From Niveispirillum sp. SYP-B3756 (GTDB taxonomy: Bacteria; Pseudomonadota; Alphaproteobacteria; Azospirillales; Azospirillaceae), in contig NZ_WIDQ01000016.1 of the NCBI RefSeq assembly GCF_009495745.1, positions 1-64,000 on the forward strand: a stretch of 64,000 nucleotides of DNA. Reading direction: 5' to 3'. Below the pieces are notes generated by a model that ran no database searches, had not been told where the DNA came from, and saw only the letters and a program-made list of their open reading frames with translations. Below, in pieces: positions 28,132 through 38,786 of this stretch. Every line of letters starts with the position of its first letter. The stretch's first letter is position 1. The position numbers and the translations under genes were made by a program.

Positions 28132-28432
28132 AAATCGGCAATGGTGGTTTTCACCGGCTTGCCGCGGATGGCACCCCGCAGGCCCTTCTCCCGCATCAGC
28201 CGCGCGGCCATGCGGCGTCTTGACCCATTCGTTCGTGCCGTATGCGCCGAACAGCCGATCTTCGACGCCACAGACGACACCGCCGTCCATCACGACGGGT
28301 GATCCTTCTCGTGGTCCAGAACCAGCCGAACGGCCCGCTCCCGGACCTCAGCTGAAAATTTGTTCGTTGTCTTGCTCAGCGTAGCTCCATCTTTTCAGGA
28401 GTTGGAGCCGCCGACAATCCCGGTGCGGTTCA
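28132..28432 (-). mobile_element. Degenerate IS3-family element remnant abutting nnrS
   Basis: The end at 28432 reads inward (minus strand) TGAACCGCACCGGGATTGTC, typical of an IS3-family terminal repeat. Inside, an OrfA start is recognisable ([20 protein letters not shown]) but its first codon is CTG and it stops after 30 codons. A second frame continues with SVASKIGCSAHT, then jumps to OrfB-type sequence (ARLMREKGLRGAIRGKPVKT). The element is internally deleted and frameshifted, with no second end. Confidence 0.75.
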
Positions 28433-28511
28433 GGGGGCCACCGACCTGTCCGTCTTCAGGTGCCCGATCATTCTGGCGGAGAGGCTGCGACATTGGGATG
28501 GATATCGGACA

Positions 28512-29402
28512 TCACGGTCCAGGCATTGCTGATTTTCGGCTATTGATAACAGCTACGCAGGTTTCCCGGCGAAGATCCAGTGCCTGTTCGACGGCGATCG
28601 CAATGCCATGCGCACGGTCGTCGATACCAGTCCAGACGGCACCACGCATCCGTGGGTCAACCTCCAGAAGCTTGACACCTGCCGGCGCTTCCGTGCCGTC
28701 GCGCACGACGCCGCGCAGAATGCCGTCGAACGGCGCCTGAATGGGAGTGTTGCCCAGATATCCGACGATATAGTTCCGGAATACGCGGGATCCGATGTCG
28801 ATCGCCGTGTGCCAGCGGCCAGGCATGGTCGAATAGACAAAGCGCTCACCCCCGCGGTCCGCCAGCAGGCGGAACGTGCCGTCGGCAGGTTCCGTCGAGC
28901 CGTGGCGAAGGATGGTGCCTGCCTTGCCGGGCATTGTCTCAATGGCGAAATCGCAGTTCCGGTCCACGTGGAAGCCCGGACCTAGCCCGATGGTGAAGTC
29001 CGCCAGATGGCGCAGGTCCGGCCTCATCTGGTGCTTCTGCATCCTGGCATCGATCAACAGGTCGAGTTTGCGCACCACGATCAGGTCCAGCAGACCCAGT
29101 TCCGTAATGGCCACGGCCGTCCTTGCGGACAGGAAGGCCGGTAAATCAGCGCCGCTGTCGATCCGTTCCGCCGCCACGCCGGCCAATGTGACGGGATCAT
29201 CGAACAGCGCGTCATGGAAGGCCATCTTGCGACGGATGACGGGGGGCAGCGGATCGTGGGACATGGTGACACCATAGCCCCGCTTATGCAGCCGCACGGC
29301 GACTGCCGATGCGATCTCGTTGGTCCCGAGAATGACGGCATAGGGGGCGCGGTTGCCGTTTTCACCGGGATGGATGATCGCGGATAGGGGCCTGTTAATC
29401 AT
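28512..29402 (-). CDS. YqeB/EF2563-like molybdenum hydroxylase maturation protein
   Basis: 296 aa. The N-terminus has a Rossmann-like pattern (VILGTNEIASAVAVRLHKRGYGV) and IRRKMAFHDALFDDP, typical of the selenium-dependent molybdenum hydroxylase accessory family (YqeB, related to XdhC). The C-terminal region (FDGILRGVVRDGTEAPAGVKLLEVDPR) also fits. Such proteins handle sulfuration or insertion of molybdenum cofactors. No molybdenum hydroxylase gene is visible in this window, so its partner is unknown. The gene ends 80 bp from the IS3 remnant, and 68 bp separate it from the gene upstream. Confidence 0.65.
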   Translation of the reverse strand: MINRPLSAIIHPGENGNRAPYAVILGTNEIASAVAVRLHKRGYGVTMSHDPLPPVIRRKMAFHDALFDDPVTLAGVAAERIDSGADLPAFLSARTAVAITELGLLDLIVVRKLDLLIDARMQKHQMRPDLRHLADFTIGLGPGFHVDRNCDFAIETMPGKAGTILRHGSTEPADGTFRLLADRGGERFVYSTMPGRWHTAIDIGSRVFRNYIVGYLGNTPIQAPFDGILRGVVRDGTEAPAGVKLLEVDPRMRGAVWTGIDDRAHGIAIAVEQALDLRRETCVAVINSRKSAMPGP

Positions 29403-29470
29403 TGTGCCGTCGTCCTTCAGGACTGGAGATGGAGAGCCCGGTTGCCGGTTGAGCGTTCGTCACAGCAAGA

Positions 29471-29953
29471 TCATGAGGTGCCGGCCCGCGCGCCGATGCC
29501 GGCAATACCCAGTTGGATCAACGGTGCAGCCCCACCCCGGCCCAGCACCGTGTCCACCTTGCGCCGAACGGTTTCCAGTGTCAGCGGCTTGACCAATGCC
29601 CCATGCGCACCTGCTGCCAGGGCCTTGAGCGCCGTCGCCTCTTCGCTTGGCGAACAGGTGATCAGCAGCCGGACACCGGGAAAGGTGCGTTGGAAATCCC
29701 CCACCAGGCCCGGTCCCCGTTCCGCGATGAAGGATACGCCCAGCAGCACCAGATCCGGGCGGAGCCAATCGACACCCTTGGCATAGGCCTCTTCCGGGCT
29801 GGCCAATTCGTGGGTCTCGATCTCGTCATGCAGCATGAACTGCAAGGCCGCCCTGGTGATCTCATCCGCGTCCACGACAAAGACCCGACGCGGGTCCACG
29901 GCTTTGGCTGTCTCCACACCAATCTGCATCGCCTTGTCCTCCGTTTCCGACAT
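29471..29953 (-). CDS. Receiver-domain protein lacking the phosphoacceptor Asp
   Basis: 160 aa from the ATG at 29953 (29929 is an alternative). It folds like a CheY receiver: the acidic pair is present in VFVVDADE, the conserved Lys in ALVKPL, and the Ser/Thr position in LLITCSP. At the phosphorylation site the usual PDLVLLD reads PDLVLLG, with Gly72 where Asp is expected. There is no output domain. It is transcribed divergently from nifH, whose control region occupies the 385-bp gap. It may act as a phosphorylation-independent binding partner; its function is unknown. Confidence 0.7.
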   Translation of the reverse strand: MSETEDKAMQIGVETAKAVDPRRVFVVDADEITRAALQFMLHDEIETHELASPEEAYAKGVDWLRPDLVLLGVSFIAERGPGLVGDFQRTFPGVRLLITCSPSEEATALKALAAGAHGALVKPLTLETVRRKVDTVLGRGGAAPLIQLGIAGIGARAGTS

Positions 29954-30072
29954 AGGAAGTGCCGGAAGCCAAAGCAAAATCCGTTCCGTACACATAGTGC
30001 GGCTGGGAGCCTTGGTTTGCCCCGGCGACGGGTGGAGGCGGCTTGTTCCATTTACGACAGGCTGACATTGGG

Positions 30073-30088
30073 TGTCGGGTTCGACACA
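30073..30088 (+). promoter_or_regulatory. NifA upstream activator site for nifH
   Basis: TGT-N10-ACA (TGTCGGGTTCGACACA) lies 69 bp before the -24 element of the nifH promoter, within the normal range for NifA. Confidence 0.85.
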
Positions 30089-30127
30089 TCTTTGTCGCTT
30101 GGATGTTACTGTAGAAATAACAAATAA

Positions 30128-30140
30128 AATCAATAACTTG
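30128..30140 (+). promoter_or_regulatory. IHF site between the NifA site and the nifH promoter
   Basis: AATCAA-TAAC-TTG matches WATCAA-N4-TTR exactly. It sits in an AT-rich stretch between activator site and promoter, where IHF-induced bending is known to help NifA contact sigma-54 polymerase. Confidence 0.75.
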
Positions 30141-30156
30141 ATGATAATTCTTCGGT

Positions 30157-30172
30157 TGGCACGCCAGTTGCT
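30157..30172 (+). promoter_or_regulatory. Sigma-54 promoter of nifHDK
   Basis: TGGCAC-N5-TTGCT is a perfect -24/-12 element 167 bp before the nifH start, leaving a 5' leader of about 150 nt. Confidence 0.92.
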
Positions 30173-30314
30173 CCAATCCGAACCGGCTAGTGAGGGCTGA
30201 GTACACGCCTACGCGCTGTCGAGCGATGTGCTCCTTCCCGACATCCGCTGAGCCAACTTCTGTGAACGAGGATCGTTCCGGCGCGTGCCGGGGCGGCATT
30301 GGCAATCGGCTTAA

Positions 30315-31223
<909 letters not shown>

Positions 31224-31235
31224 TCGGCGGAACCC

Positions 31236-31264
31236 GGGTCCGGCTGGCATGTCCCGCCGGACCC
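31236..31264 (+). repeat. nifH-nifD intercistronic hairpin
   Basis: GGGTCCGGC and GCCGGACCC form a perfect 9-bp stem around an 11-nt loop, in the 71-bp gap between nifH and nifD. There is no following T-run, so an mRNA-stability or attenuation role is more likely than simple termination. Confidence 0.7.
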
Positions 31265-31294
31265 TCCCTTCCCGGGTAACATGAGGGCAGTCAC

Positions 31295-32800
31295 ATGAGC
31301 ATGTCGGAAACGCAGAATGTTGCGGAGATCAAGGCCCGCAACAAGGAGCTGATCAACGAGGTCTTGCAGGTTTACCCGGAGAAGACCGCGAAGCGCCGCG
31401 CCAAGCACCTGAACGTGCATGAGGCCGGCAAGTCCGATTGCGGCGTCAAATCGAACCTGAAATCCATCCCCGGCGTCATGACCATCCGTGGCTGCGCCTA
31501 TGCCGGCTCCAAGGGCGTGGTCTGGGGACCGATCAAGGACATGATCCATATCAGCCATGGCCCCGTCGGCTGCGGCCAATATTCCTGGGCGGCACGTCGC
31601 AATTACTACATTGGTACGACAGGTATCGACACGTTCGTGACCATGCAGTTCACGTCCGACTTCCAGGAAAAGGACATCGTCTTCGGCGGCGACAAGAAGC
31701 TGGCCAAGATCATCGACGAGATCCAGGACCTGTTCCCGCTGAATAACGGCATATCCATCCAGTCGGAATGCCCGATCGGCCTGATCGGCGACGATATCGA
31801 GGCCGTGTCCAAGGTGAAGTCCAAGGAATATGAGGGCAAGACCATCGTGCCCGTGCGCTGTGAGGGTTTCCGCGGCGTTTCCCAGTCGCTGGGCCACCAT
31901 ATCGCCAACGACGCCATTCGCGACTGGGTGTTCGACAAGGCCCAGGGCAAGGATGCGCCGGCCGGGTTCGAGGCCACGCCCTATGACGTCGCCATCATCG
32001 GCGATTACAATATCGGCGGCGACGCCTGGTCGTCGCGCATCCTTCTAGAAGAGATGGGCCTGCGCGTCATCGCGCAATGGTCGGGCGACGGCACGCTGGC
32101 CGAGCTGGAAGCCACGCCCAAGGCCAAGCTGAACGTGCTGCACTGCTACCGGTCGATGAACTATATCTCCCGCCATATGGAGGAGAAATACGGCATCCCC
32201 TGGTGTGAATATAATTTCTTCGGCCCCAGCAAGATCGCGGAATCGCTGCGCAAGATCGCCAGCTATTTCGACGACAAGATCAAGGAAGGGGCCGAGCGCG
32301 TCATCGCCAAGTACCAGGCCCTGGTCGATGATGTCATCGCCAAGTATCGCCCCCGCCTGGAAGGCAAGACGGTGATGCTGTTCGTGGGCGGTCTGCGCCC
32401 CCGCCACGTCATCGGCGCCTATGAGGATCTGGGCATGGAGGTGGTCGGCACCGGCTATGAGTTCGGCCATAACGACGATTATCAGCGCACGGCCCAGCAT
32501 TATGTGAAGGACGGCACGCTGATCTATGACGACGTGACCGGATACGAGTTCGAGAAATTCGTCGAGAAGGTCCAGCCCGATCTGGTCGGGTCCGGCATCA
32601 AGGAGAAGTACGTCTTCCAGAAGATGGGCGTACCGTTCCGCCAGATGCACTCCTGGGACTATTCCGGCCCCTATCACGGCTATGACGGCTTCGCCATCTT
32701 CGCCCGCGACATGGACATGGCCATCAACGCCCCGGTCTGGAAGATGGCCGAGACGCCCTGGAAGGCCAAGCCGAAACCCCACCTGATGGCCGCCGAGTAA
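31295..32800 (+). CDS. nifD: Nitrogenase MoFe protein alpha subunit NifD
   Basis: 501 aa. P-cluster cysteines lie in [20 protein letters not shown] and the ECPIGLIG region. FeMo-co is held by a Cys in the TGIDTFV to FGGDKK part of the N-terminal half and by the His in [16 protein letters not shown] near the C-terminus. It is the catalytic alpha subunit of Mo nitrogenase. Length is normal (about 480-500). ATG 31295 is used, with ATG 31301 also possible. Confidence 0.99.
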   Translation: MSMSETQNVAEIKARNKELINEVLQVYPEKTAKRRAKHLNVHEAGKSDCGVKSNLKSIPGVMTIRGCAYAGSKGVVWGPIKDMIHISHGPVGCGQYSWAARRNYYIGTTGIDTFVTMQFTSDFQEKDIVFGGDKKLAKIIDEIQDLFPLNNGISIQSECPIGLIGDDIEAVSKVKSKEYEGKTIVPVRCEGFRGVSQSLGHHIANDAIRDWVFDKAQGKDAPAGFEATPYDVAIIGDYNIGGDAWSSRILLEEMGLRVIAQWSGDGTLAELEATPKAKLNVLHCYRSMNYISRHMEEKYGIPWCEYNFFGPSKIAESLRKIASYFDDKIKEGAERVIAKYQALVDDVIAKYRPRLEGKTVMLFVGGLRPRHVIGAYEDLGMEVVGTGYEFGHNDDYQRTAQHYVKDGTLIYDDVTGYEFEKFVEKVQPDLVGSGIKEKYVFQKMGVPFRQMHSWDYSGPYHGYDGFAIFARDMDMAINAPVWKMAETPWKAKPKPHLMAAE

Positions 32801-32812
32801 GCGGCTTCCGCC

Positions 32813-32847
32813 CTGTCCCTGCGCCCCTGTCCGGGGTGGGGGGACAG
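32813..32847 (+). repeat. nifD-nifK intercistronic hairpin
   Basis: CTGTCCC and GGGACAG close a stem that also contains CCCC-TGTC-CGGGG, all within the 79-bp gap. No T-run follows. Confidence 0.6.
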
Positions 32848-32879
32848 CCTCGGATAATCCCTTGGAAGGGTACAAGATC

Positions 32880-34439
32880 ATGACGCAGAGTGCTGACAAT
32901 GTGCTCGACCATTTCGAGCTGTTCCGGGGTCCGGAATATCAGAACATGCTGGCCGCCAAGCGCGAGCTGTTTGAAAACCGGCGCGATCCCGCCGAGGTAG
33001 AGCGGGTGCGGGAATGGGCCAAGACGGCCGAATACCAGGAAAAGAACTTCGCCCGTGAGGCGCTGACCATCAATCCGGCCAAGGCCTGCCAGCCGCTGGG
33101 TGCCGTGTTCGCGGCGGTCGGGTTCGAGGGCACGCTGCCCTTCGTCCATGGCTCCCAGGGTTGCGTTGCCTATTACCGCAGCCATTTCTCCCGTCATTTC
33201 AAGGAACCGACCTCCTGCGTTTCCTCCTCCATGACCGAGGATGCGGCGGTGTTCGGTGGCCTGAACAACATGATCGACGGGCTGGCCAATACCTATTCCA
33301 TGTACAAGCCCAAGATGATCGCCGTTTCCACCACCTGCATGGCGGAAGTGATCGGCGATGACCTGAACGCCTTCATCAAGACGGCCAAGGAAAAGGGCTC
33401 CGTGCCCGAGGCCTTCGATGTGCCGTTTGCCCATACGCCGGCCTTCGTCGGCAGCCATGTCACGGGCTATGACAATGCGCTGAAGGGCATCCTGGAACAT
33501 TTCTGGGACGGCAAGGCCGGCACGGCCCCGAAGGTGGAACGCCAGCCCAATGGCAAGATCAACTTCATCGGCGGTTTCGACGGCTACACGGTCGGCAATA
33601 TCCGCGAGATCAAGCGCATCTTCGACCTGATGGGCGTGGAATACACCATCCTGGGCGACAACAGCGATGTCTGGGACACGCCCACCGATGGCGAGTTCCG
33701 CATGTATGATGGTGGCACGACACTGGAAGAGGCGGCGGCGGCCGTCCATGCCAAGGCCACCCTCTCCATGCAGGAATATTGCACGGAAAAGACGCTGCCC
33801 TTCATCGCCGGCCATGGGCATGAGACGGTTGCCTTCAACCACCCGGTCGGGGTGGCGGGCACCGACCGTTTCCTGATGGAAGTGGCCCGCCTGACCGGTA
33901 AGGAAATCCCCGACGCGCTGGCGCGGGAGCGTGGCCGACTGGTCGATGCCATCGCGGACAGCAGCTCGCACATCCATGGCAAGAAGTTCGCGCTCTATGG
34001 CGATCCCGACCTTTGCCTGGGTCTGGCGGGGTTCCTGCTGGAACTGGGCGCGGAGCCGACACATGTGCTGGCCACCAATGGCAGCAAGGGTTGGGCGGCG
34101 AAGATGCAGGAACTGTTCGACAGTTCGCCGTTCGGGAAGAACTGCAAGGCCTATCCGGGCCGCGACCTGTGGCACATGCGGTCGCTGCTGTTCACCGAGC
34201 CGGTGGATTATCTGATCGGCAATACCTATGGCAAATATCTGGAACGCGATACGGGCACGCCGCTGATCCGCATCGGCTTCCCGATCTTCGACCGGCACCA
34301 TCATCACCGCTACCCCGTCTGGGGCTATCAGGGCGGCATGAATGTGCTGGTGCGTATCCTGGACAAGATCTTTGATACGTTCGATGCCAACACCAACATC
34401 CCGTCGAAGAGCGATTACAGCTTCGACATCATCCGCTGA
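32880..34439 (+). CDS. nifK: Nitrogenase MoFe protein beta subunit NifK
   Basis: 519 aa from the ATG at 32880. P-cluster cysteines are in [23 protein letters not shown] and [12 protein letters not shown]. The length equals that of Azospirillum-type NifK. It forms the alpha2-beta2 MoFe protein with NifD and holds the P-cluster at the interface. Confidence 0.99.
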   Translation: MTQSADNVLDHFELFRGPEYQNMLAAKRELFENRRDPAEVERVREWAKTAEYQEKNFAREALTINPAKACQPLGAVFAAVGFEGTLPFVHGSQGCVAYYRSHFSRHFKEPTSCVSSSMTEDAAVFGGLNNMIDGLANTYSMYKPKMIAVSTTCMAEVIGDDLNAFIKTAKEKGSVPEAFDVPFAHTPAFVGSHVTGYDNALKGILEHFWDGKAGTAPKVERQPNGKINFIGGFDGYTVGNIREIKRIFDLMGVEYTILGDNSDVWDTPTDGEFRMYDGGTTLEEAAAAVHAKATLSMQEYCTEKTLPFIAGHGHETVAFNHPVGVAGTDRFLMEVARLTGKEIPDALARERGRLVDAIADSSSHIHGKKFALYGDPDLCLGLAGFLLELGAEPTHVLATNGSKGWAAKMQELFDSSPFGKNCKAYPGRDLWHMRSLLFTEPVDYLIGNTYGKYLERDTGTPLIRIGFPIFDRHHHHRYPVWGYQGGMNVLVRILDKIFDTFDANTNIPSKSDYSFDIIR

Positions 34440-34456
34440 TCCCGTCTCCCGCGCGT

Positions 34457-34485
34457 TGCGGCGTCCCGTTCAAGGGGGCGCCGCA
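34457..34485 (+). repeat. nifK-nifE intercistronic hairpin
   Basis: TGCGGCG and CGCCGCA form a 7-bp stem continued by TCCC/GGGG pairing, within the 78-bp gap between nifK and nifE. No T-run follows. It could reduce read-through from the structural genes into nifEN or protect the nifK 3' end. Confidence 0.6.
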
Positions 34486-34517
34486 CCCCACCCAAGCGAC
34501 CGCCCAGGAGAACCGGC

Positions 34518-35963
34518 ATGACCACCTTGTCCGCTACCATCCAGGAAGTGTTCAACGAACCGGCCTGCGCCAAGAACGCGGCCAAGTCGGAGAAGGAACG
34601 CAAGAAGGGCTGCACCAAGCAGTTGCAGCCCGGTGGGGCGGCGGGCGGCTGCGCCTTCGACGGTGCCAAGATCGCCCTGCAGCCGCTGACCGATGTTGCC
34701 CATCTGGTGCATGGGCCCATCGCGTGCGAGGGCAATTCCTGGGACAATCGCGGGGCCAAATCCTCCGGCCCCAGCCTGTGGCGCACCGGCTTCACCACCG
34801 ACATCAACGAAACCGACATCGTCTTCGGCGGGGAAAAGCGGCTGTTCAAGGCCATCCGCGAGATCATCGGGAAATACGACCCGCCGGCCGTCTTCGTCTA
34901 TCAGACCTGTATCCCGGCCATGACCGGCGACGATATCAATGCCGTGGCCAAGGCCGCGTCGGCGAAGTTCGGCAAGCCCGTCATCCCCATCAACGCCCCC
35001 GGCTTTGTCGGGCCGAAGAATTTGGGCAACAAGCTGGCCGGCGAGGCGCTGCTGGACCATGTGATCGGCACGGTGGAGCCTGAATACACCACGCCCTATG
35101 ACATCAACATCATTGGCGAATATAACCTGTCCGGCGAGCTGTGGCAGGTGAAGCCGCTGCTGGATGCGCTGGGCATCCGCGTCCTGTCCTGCATTTCCGG
35201 CGACGGGCGCTACAGGGAAGTGGCGCAGTCGCATCGGGCGAAGGCGGCGATGATGGTCTGTTCCAAGGCCATGATCAATGTCGCCCGCAAGATGGAGGAA
35301 CGCTACGGCATCCCCTTCTTTGAAGGTTCCTTCTACGGTATCGGCGATACCAGCGACAGCCTGCGCGAGATCGCGCGGCTGCTGGTGTCGCGCGGCGCGC
35401 CGGCCGACCTGCTGGACCGTACCGAGGCGCTGATCGCGCGGGAGGAGGCCAAGGCCTGGGCCAGCATCGCCCCCTTCAAGCCGCTGTTTGCCGGCAAGCG
35501 CGTGCTGCTGATCACCGGGGGTGTGAAATCCTGGTCGGTGGTGGCGGCGCTGCAGGAGGCGGGGCTGGAGATCGCCGGCACCAGCGTCAAGAAATCCACC
35601 AAGGAAGACAAGGAACGCATCAAGGAACTGATGGGCGAAGACGCCCACATGATTGAGGACATGACCCCGCGCGAGATGTATCGCATGCTGAAGGACGCCA
35701 AGGCCGACATCATGCTGTCGGGCGGGCGGTCGCAGTTCGTGGCGCTGAAGGCGGCCATGCCCTGGCTGGACATCAACCAGGAACGCCACCACGCCTATAT
35801 GGGCTATGTCGGCATGGTCGACCTGCTGCGGGAGATCGCCAAGACCCTGTTCAACCCCGTCTGGGAACAGGTGCGCCGCCCCGCCCCCTGGGACGACCCG
35901 GCCGACAACTGGCAGGCCCGCGCCCTGGCGGAAATCGTCGCCCCCCAATTGGCGGCGGAGTAG
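34518..35963 (+). CDS. nifE: FeMo-co scaffold protein NifE
   Basis: 481 aa, homologous to NifD. The cluster cysteines are in KGCTKQLQPGGAAGGCAFDGAK, HGPIACEGNSWDNR and YQTCIPAMTGDD. With NifN it forms the scaffold on which NifB-co is turned into FeMo-co. It is 5 bp upstream of nifN. Confidence 0.98.
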   Translation: MTTLSATIQEVFNEPACAKNAAKSEKERKKGCTKQLQPGGAAGGCAFDGAKIALQPLTDVAHLVHGPIACEGNSWDNRGAKSSGPSLWRTGFTTDINETDIVFGGEKRLFKAIREIIGKYDPPAVFVYQTCIPAMTGDDINAVAKAASAKFGKPVIPINAPGFVGPKNLGNKLAGEALLDHVIGTVEPEYTTPYDINIIGEYNLSGELWQVKPLLDALGIRVLSCISGDGRYREVAQSHRAKAAMMVCSKAMINVARKMEERYGIPFFEGSFYGIGDTSDSLREIARLLVSRGAPADLLDRTEALIAREEAKAWASIAPFKPLFAGKRVLLITGGVKSWSVVAALQEAGLEIAGTSVKKSTKEDKERIKELMGEDAHMIEDMTPREMYRMLKDAKADIMLSGGRSQFVALKAAMPWLDINQERHHAYMGYVGMVDLLREIAKTLFNPVWEQVRRPAPWDDPADNWQARALAEIVAPQLAAE

Positions 35964-35968
35964 GGACC

Positions 35969-37363
35969 ATGGCCAAGGTCACCCATGTCAAGAAGGCCTG
36001 CACGGTCAACCCGCTGAAGATGAGCCAGCCCATCGGGGCGGCACTGGCCTTCATGGGCCTGCGCGGTGCCATGCCGCTGCTGCACGGATCGCAAGGCTGC
36101 ACATCGTTCGGGCTGGTGCTGTTCGTCCGCCATTTCAAGGAGGCCATCCCGTTGCAGACCACGGCCATGAGCGAAGTGGCCACGGTGCTGGGCGGCTATG
36201 AGAATGTCGAGCAGGCCATCCTCAACATCCACAAGCGCACCAAGCCGGAAATCATCGGCATCTGTTCGACCGGCGTCACCGAGACCAAGGGCGATGATGT
36301 CGAAGGCTATATCCAGCTGGTCCGGGAGCGTCACCCGGAGCTGGCCAGCCTGCCGCTGGTCTATGTCTCCACGCCCGATTTCAAGGACGCGTTCCAGGAT
36401 GGCTGGACCAAGGCGGTGACGCGCATGGTGGACGTGCTGGTGCGGGTGCCGGAACCCGGTGCCGTCCGCGATGCGGGTCGCATCGCCGTGCTGCCGGGCT
36501 GTCACCTGACGCCGGGTGATCTGGAGGAACTGCGCACCATCATTGAGGATTTTGGCCTGCGGCCCAGCTTCCTGCCCGACCTGTCCGGGTCGCTGGACGG
36601 CCATATCCCGGAGGATTTCACGCCCACCACCATCGGCGGCATCGGGGTGGATGAGGTGGCGAGCCTGGGCGAGGCTGCCTGGGCTGTGGCCATCGGGGAG
36701 CAGATGCGACCGGCGGCGGAAGCGCTGCGCACGCGCGCAGGCGTGCCGTTCCGCCTGTTCCCGCGCCTGTGCGGGCTGGCGGCGATGGATGAATTCATCA
36801 TGTTCCTGTCGGCCGCCAGCGGCCGGCCCGTGCCCGCGAAATACCGGCGTCAGCGGGGCCAGCTGGTCGATGCCATGCTGGACGGGCATTTCCACATCGG
36901 CGGGCGCAAGCTGGCCATTGCCGCCGAACCCGACCTGCTGGCCGATGTCGCCGGCATGTTGCGCGAGATGGGGGCGGAAATCAGCGTGGCGGTGACCACG
37001 GCCCATTCCCCCATCCTGTCCGGGATCGACACGGAAGAGGTGCTGATCGGCGATCTGGAGGATCTGGAGCGGCTGGCCGGTGAACGCGGCTGCGACCTGC
37101 TGGTCACCCATTCCCATGGCCGCCAAGCGGCAGCAAGGCTGGGCATTCCCTTCTTCCGCGTCGGCATTCCCATGTTCGACCGACTGGGGGCCGGACACCT
37201 GTTGACGGTCGGGTATCGCGGTGTCCGCGACCTGATCTTCGCCATCAGCAACCTCGTCATCGCCGATGCCGAGCAGAACCATCAGCCCACGCCCGACAGT
37301 TGGCGGCTGACGGAAGAGGACGGCGCCACCGATGGCGCACAGCAGAAAGGGCAAGCCGCATGA
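35969..37363 (+). CDS. nifN: FeMo-co scaffold protein NifN
   Basis: 464 aa, homologous to NifK. Key cysteines are in KKACTVNPLKMSQP, HGSQGCTSFG and the GICSTGVTETKGDD region. It partners NifE. The stop overlaps nifX by TGA/ATG. The last residues are variable, as in other NifN. Confidence 0.98.
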   Translation: MAKVTHVKKACTVNPLKMSQPIGAALAFMGLRGAMPLLHGSQGCTSFGLVLFVRHFKEAIPLQTTAMSEVATVLGGYENVEQAILNIHKRTKPEIIGICSTGVTETKGDDVEGYIQLVRERHPELASLPLVYVSTPDFKDAFQDGWTKAVTRMVDVLVRVPEPGAVRDAGRIAVLPGCHLTPGDLEELRTIIEDFGLRPSFLPDLSGSLDGHIPEDFTPTTIGGIGVDEVASLGEAAWAVAIGEQMRPAAEALRTRAGVPFRLFPRLCGLAAMDEFIMFLSAASGRPVPAKYRRQRGQLVDAMLDGHFHIGGRKLAIAAEPDLLADVAGMLREMGAEISVAVTTAHSPILSGIDTEEVLIGDLEDLERLAGERGCDLLVTHSHGRQAAARLGIPFFRVGIPMFDRLGAGHLLTVGYRGVRDLIFAISNLVIADAEQNHQPTPDSWRLTEEDGATDGAQQKGQAA

Positions 37364-37755
37364 AAGTCGCCTTCGCCACACAGGACCTGAAACGGGTGGA
37401 TGCCCATTTCGGCTGGGCCCGCAACATCGCCATCTACGACCTGCAACCCGAGGGGCACCGCTTCCTGGAGGCGGTGGAGTTCGCTGGCGACCTGCAGGAG
37501 GATGGCAACGAGGACAAGCTGGCGCCCAAGATCGAGGCGATCAAGGATTGCGCCATCCTTTATGTCGCCGCCATCGGCGGGTCGGGTGCCGCGCGTGTCG
37601 TGGCCAACAATATCCACCCGATGAAGGTCAACCAGCCCGAGCCGATCGATGATCTGCTGGAGAAGCTGCGCGACGTGCTGAACGGCACGCCGCCGCCCTG
37701 GCTGCGCAAGGCCATGGGCAAGGGTGCCGCCCGGACACTGGATTTCGAGGATTGA
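37360..37755 (+). CDS. nifX: FeMo-co carrier NifX
   Basis: 131 aa with the NifX/NafY/NifB-C fold ([28 protein letters not shown]). It binds NifB-co or FeMo-co precursors and shuttles them to NifEN. It has a 4-base overlap with nifN and 8 bp before the next gene. Confidence 0.95.
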   Translation: MKVAFATQDLKRVDAHFGWARNIAIYDLQPEGHRFLEAVEFAGDLQEDGNEDKLAPKIEAIKDCAILYVAAIGGSGAARVVANNIHPMKVNQPEPIDDLLEKLRDVLNGTPPPWLRKAMGKGAARTLDFED

Positions 37756-37763
37756 GGATCGCC

Positions 37764-38234
37764 ATGACCGAGATAATGGAACTATCGCCTGACCAAGCGG
37801 CCGCGCAATCGCCCTTCGTCCGGCAGTTGGTGAAGATCTGGCGCGCCCAGGATACGCACGGCACCTGGGACGGCAAGTCCGACCTGGACCTGCTGGAACC
37901 CTATATCATCGACAAGGCCAAGCGTCGCCTGCTGCCGATCATGGGCGATCCCGATCCGGAGACGATCTGGCGGCTGGAGCTGTTCTTCAATGCCATCGCC
38001 CTGTCGATCGAGCTGGAAACCGGCGTCATGGTCTCGCCCATGCTGAAGATGAGCCATGAGGGCTTCGGCCGCATGGTGCTGATCGGCGGGCGGCTGATCG
38101 TGGTGAACAAGCAGTTGCGCGACGTTCACCGTTTCGGCTTCGACAGCCTGGCCAAGCTGGCCGAGGAAGGGACCAAATATGTCCAGCAGGGGGTGGAGAT
38201 GATCGGGCGCTTCCCCGATGTCGCCCGCTACTGA
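37764..38234 (+). CDS. NifX-associated protein (DUF269)
   Basis: 156 aa from the ATG at 37764. [23 protein letters not shown] and the C-terminal [14 protein letters not shown] are diagnostic of the DUF269 family always found after nifX. The biochemical role is unknown, with a proposed part in FeMo-co assembly. Synteny with fdxB and nifQ is conserved. Confidence 0.92.
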   Translation: MTEIMELSPDQAAAQSPFVRQLVKIWRAQDTHGTWDGKSDLDLLEPYIIDKAKRRLLPIMGDPDPETIWRLELFFNAIALSIELETGVMVSPMLKMSHEGFGRMVLIGGRLIVVNKQLRDVHRFGFDSLAKLAEEGTKYVQQGVEMIGRFPDVARY

Positions 38235-38255
38235 CCCGCTGCCGGAGGATTGGCC

Positions 38256-38456
38256 ATGAGCGACATGGACACATTGAAGACCGAGATCAAGAAGCTGTCG
38301 GCCAAGGCCATGCAGGCCAAGATGGACCTGCATGACCTGTCTGAGGAACTGCCCGTCAACTGGACCTCCATCCTGGAGGTGGCGCAGCGCACCCACAGCG
38401 CCTTCGCCGAACTGGAGGCCAAACGCGCCAGCCTGAAGGCCCTGGAAAGCGCTTGA
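38256..38456 (+). CDS. Small helical nif protein (DUF683/CCE_0567 family)
   Basis: 66 aa. It is predicted all-helical, with heptad character and the conserved KKLSAKAMQAKMDLHDLSEELP opening. It is found between the DUF269 gene and fdxB in many diazotrophs. The homologue forms a helical hairpin dimer; function is unknown. The ATG at 38256 has CGGAGGA upstream. Confidence 0.88.
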   Translation: MSDMDTLKTEIKKLSAKAMQAKMDLHDLSEELPVNWTSILEVAQRTHSAFAELEAKRASLKALESA

Positions 38457-38485
38457 GATACAGCAGAACCTGAAAGGAACCCCCG

Positions 38486-38779
38486 ATGTCCGCCCCCTTC
38501 ACCCGCGACGGCCGGTCCTGGCAGCCGGATTTCCTGATCGCCATCGACGCCAAGCGCTGCATCGGCTGCGGGCGCTGCTTCAAGGTCTGCGGCCGCGGCG
38601 TCATGGAGCTGAAGGGGCTGAACGAGGAGGGGGAGCTGGTCTCGCTCGACGATGACGAGGATGAGGAAATCGAGAAGAAGGTGATGGTGATGGCCGATGC
38701 CGGCGCCTGCATCGGCTGCCGGGCTTGCGCCCGCGTCTGCCCGGCCAATTGCCAGGTTCATTCACCCGTGGCGGCGTGA
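38486..38779 (+). CDS. fdxB: nif-associated ferredoxin FdxB (ferredoxin III)
   Basis: 97 aa with two cluster motifs, [12 protein letters not shown] and [15 protein letters not shown]. The acidic insert between them ([11 protein letters not shown]) is typical of ferredoxin III of the nif cluster. It is a probable low-potential electron donor for cofactor assembly or nitrogenase. Confidence 0.93.
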   Translation: MSAPFTRDGRSWQPDFLIAIDAKRCIGCGRCFKVCGRGVMELKGLNEEGELVSLDDDEDEEIEKKVMVMADAGACIGCRACARVCPANCQVHSPVAA

Positions 38780-38786
38780 GGCGGCG

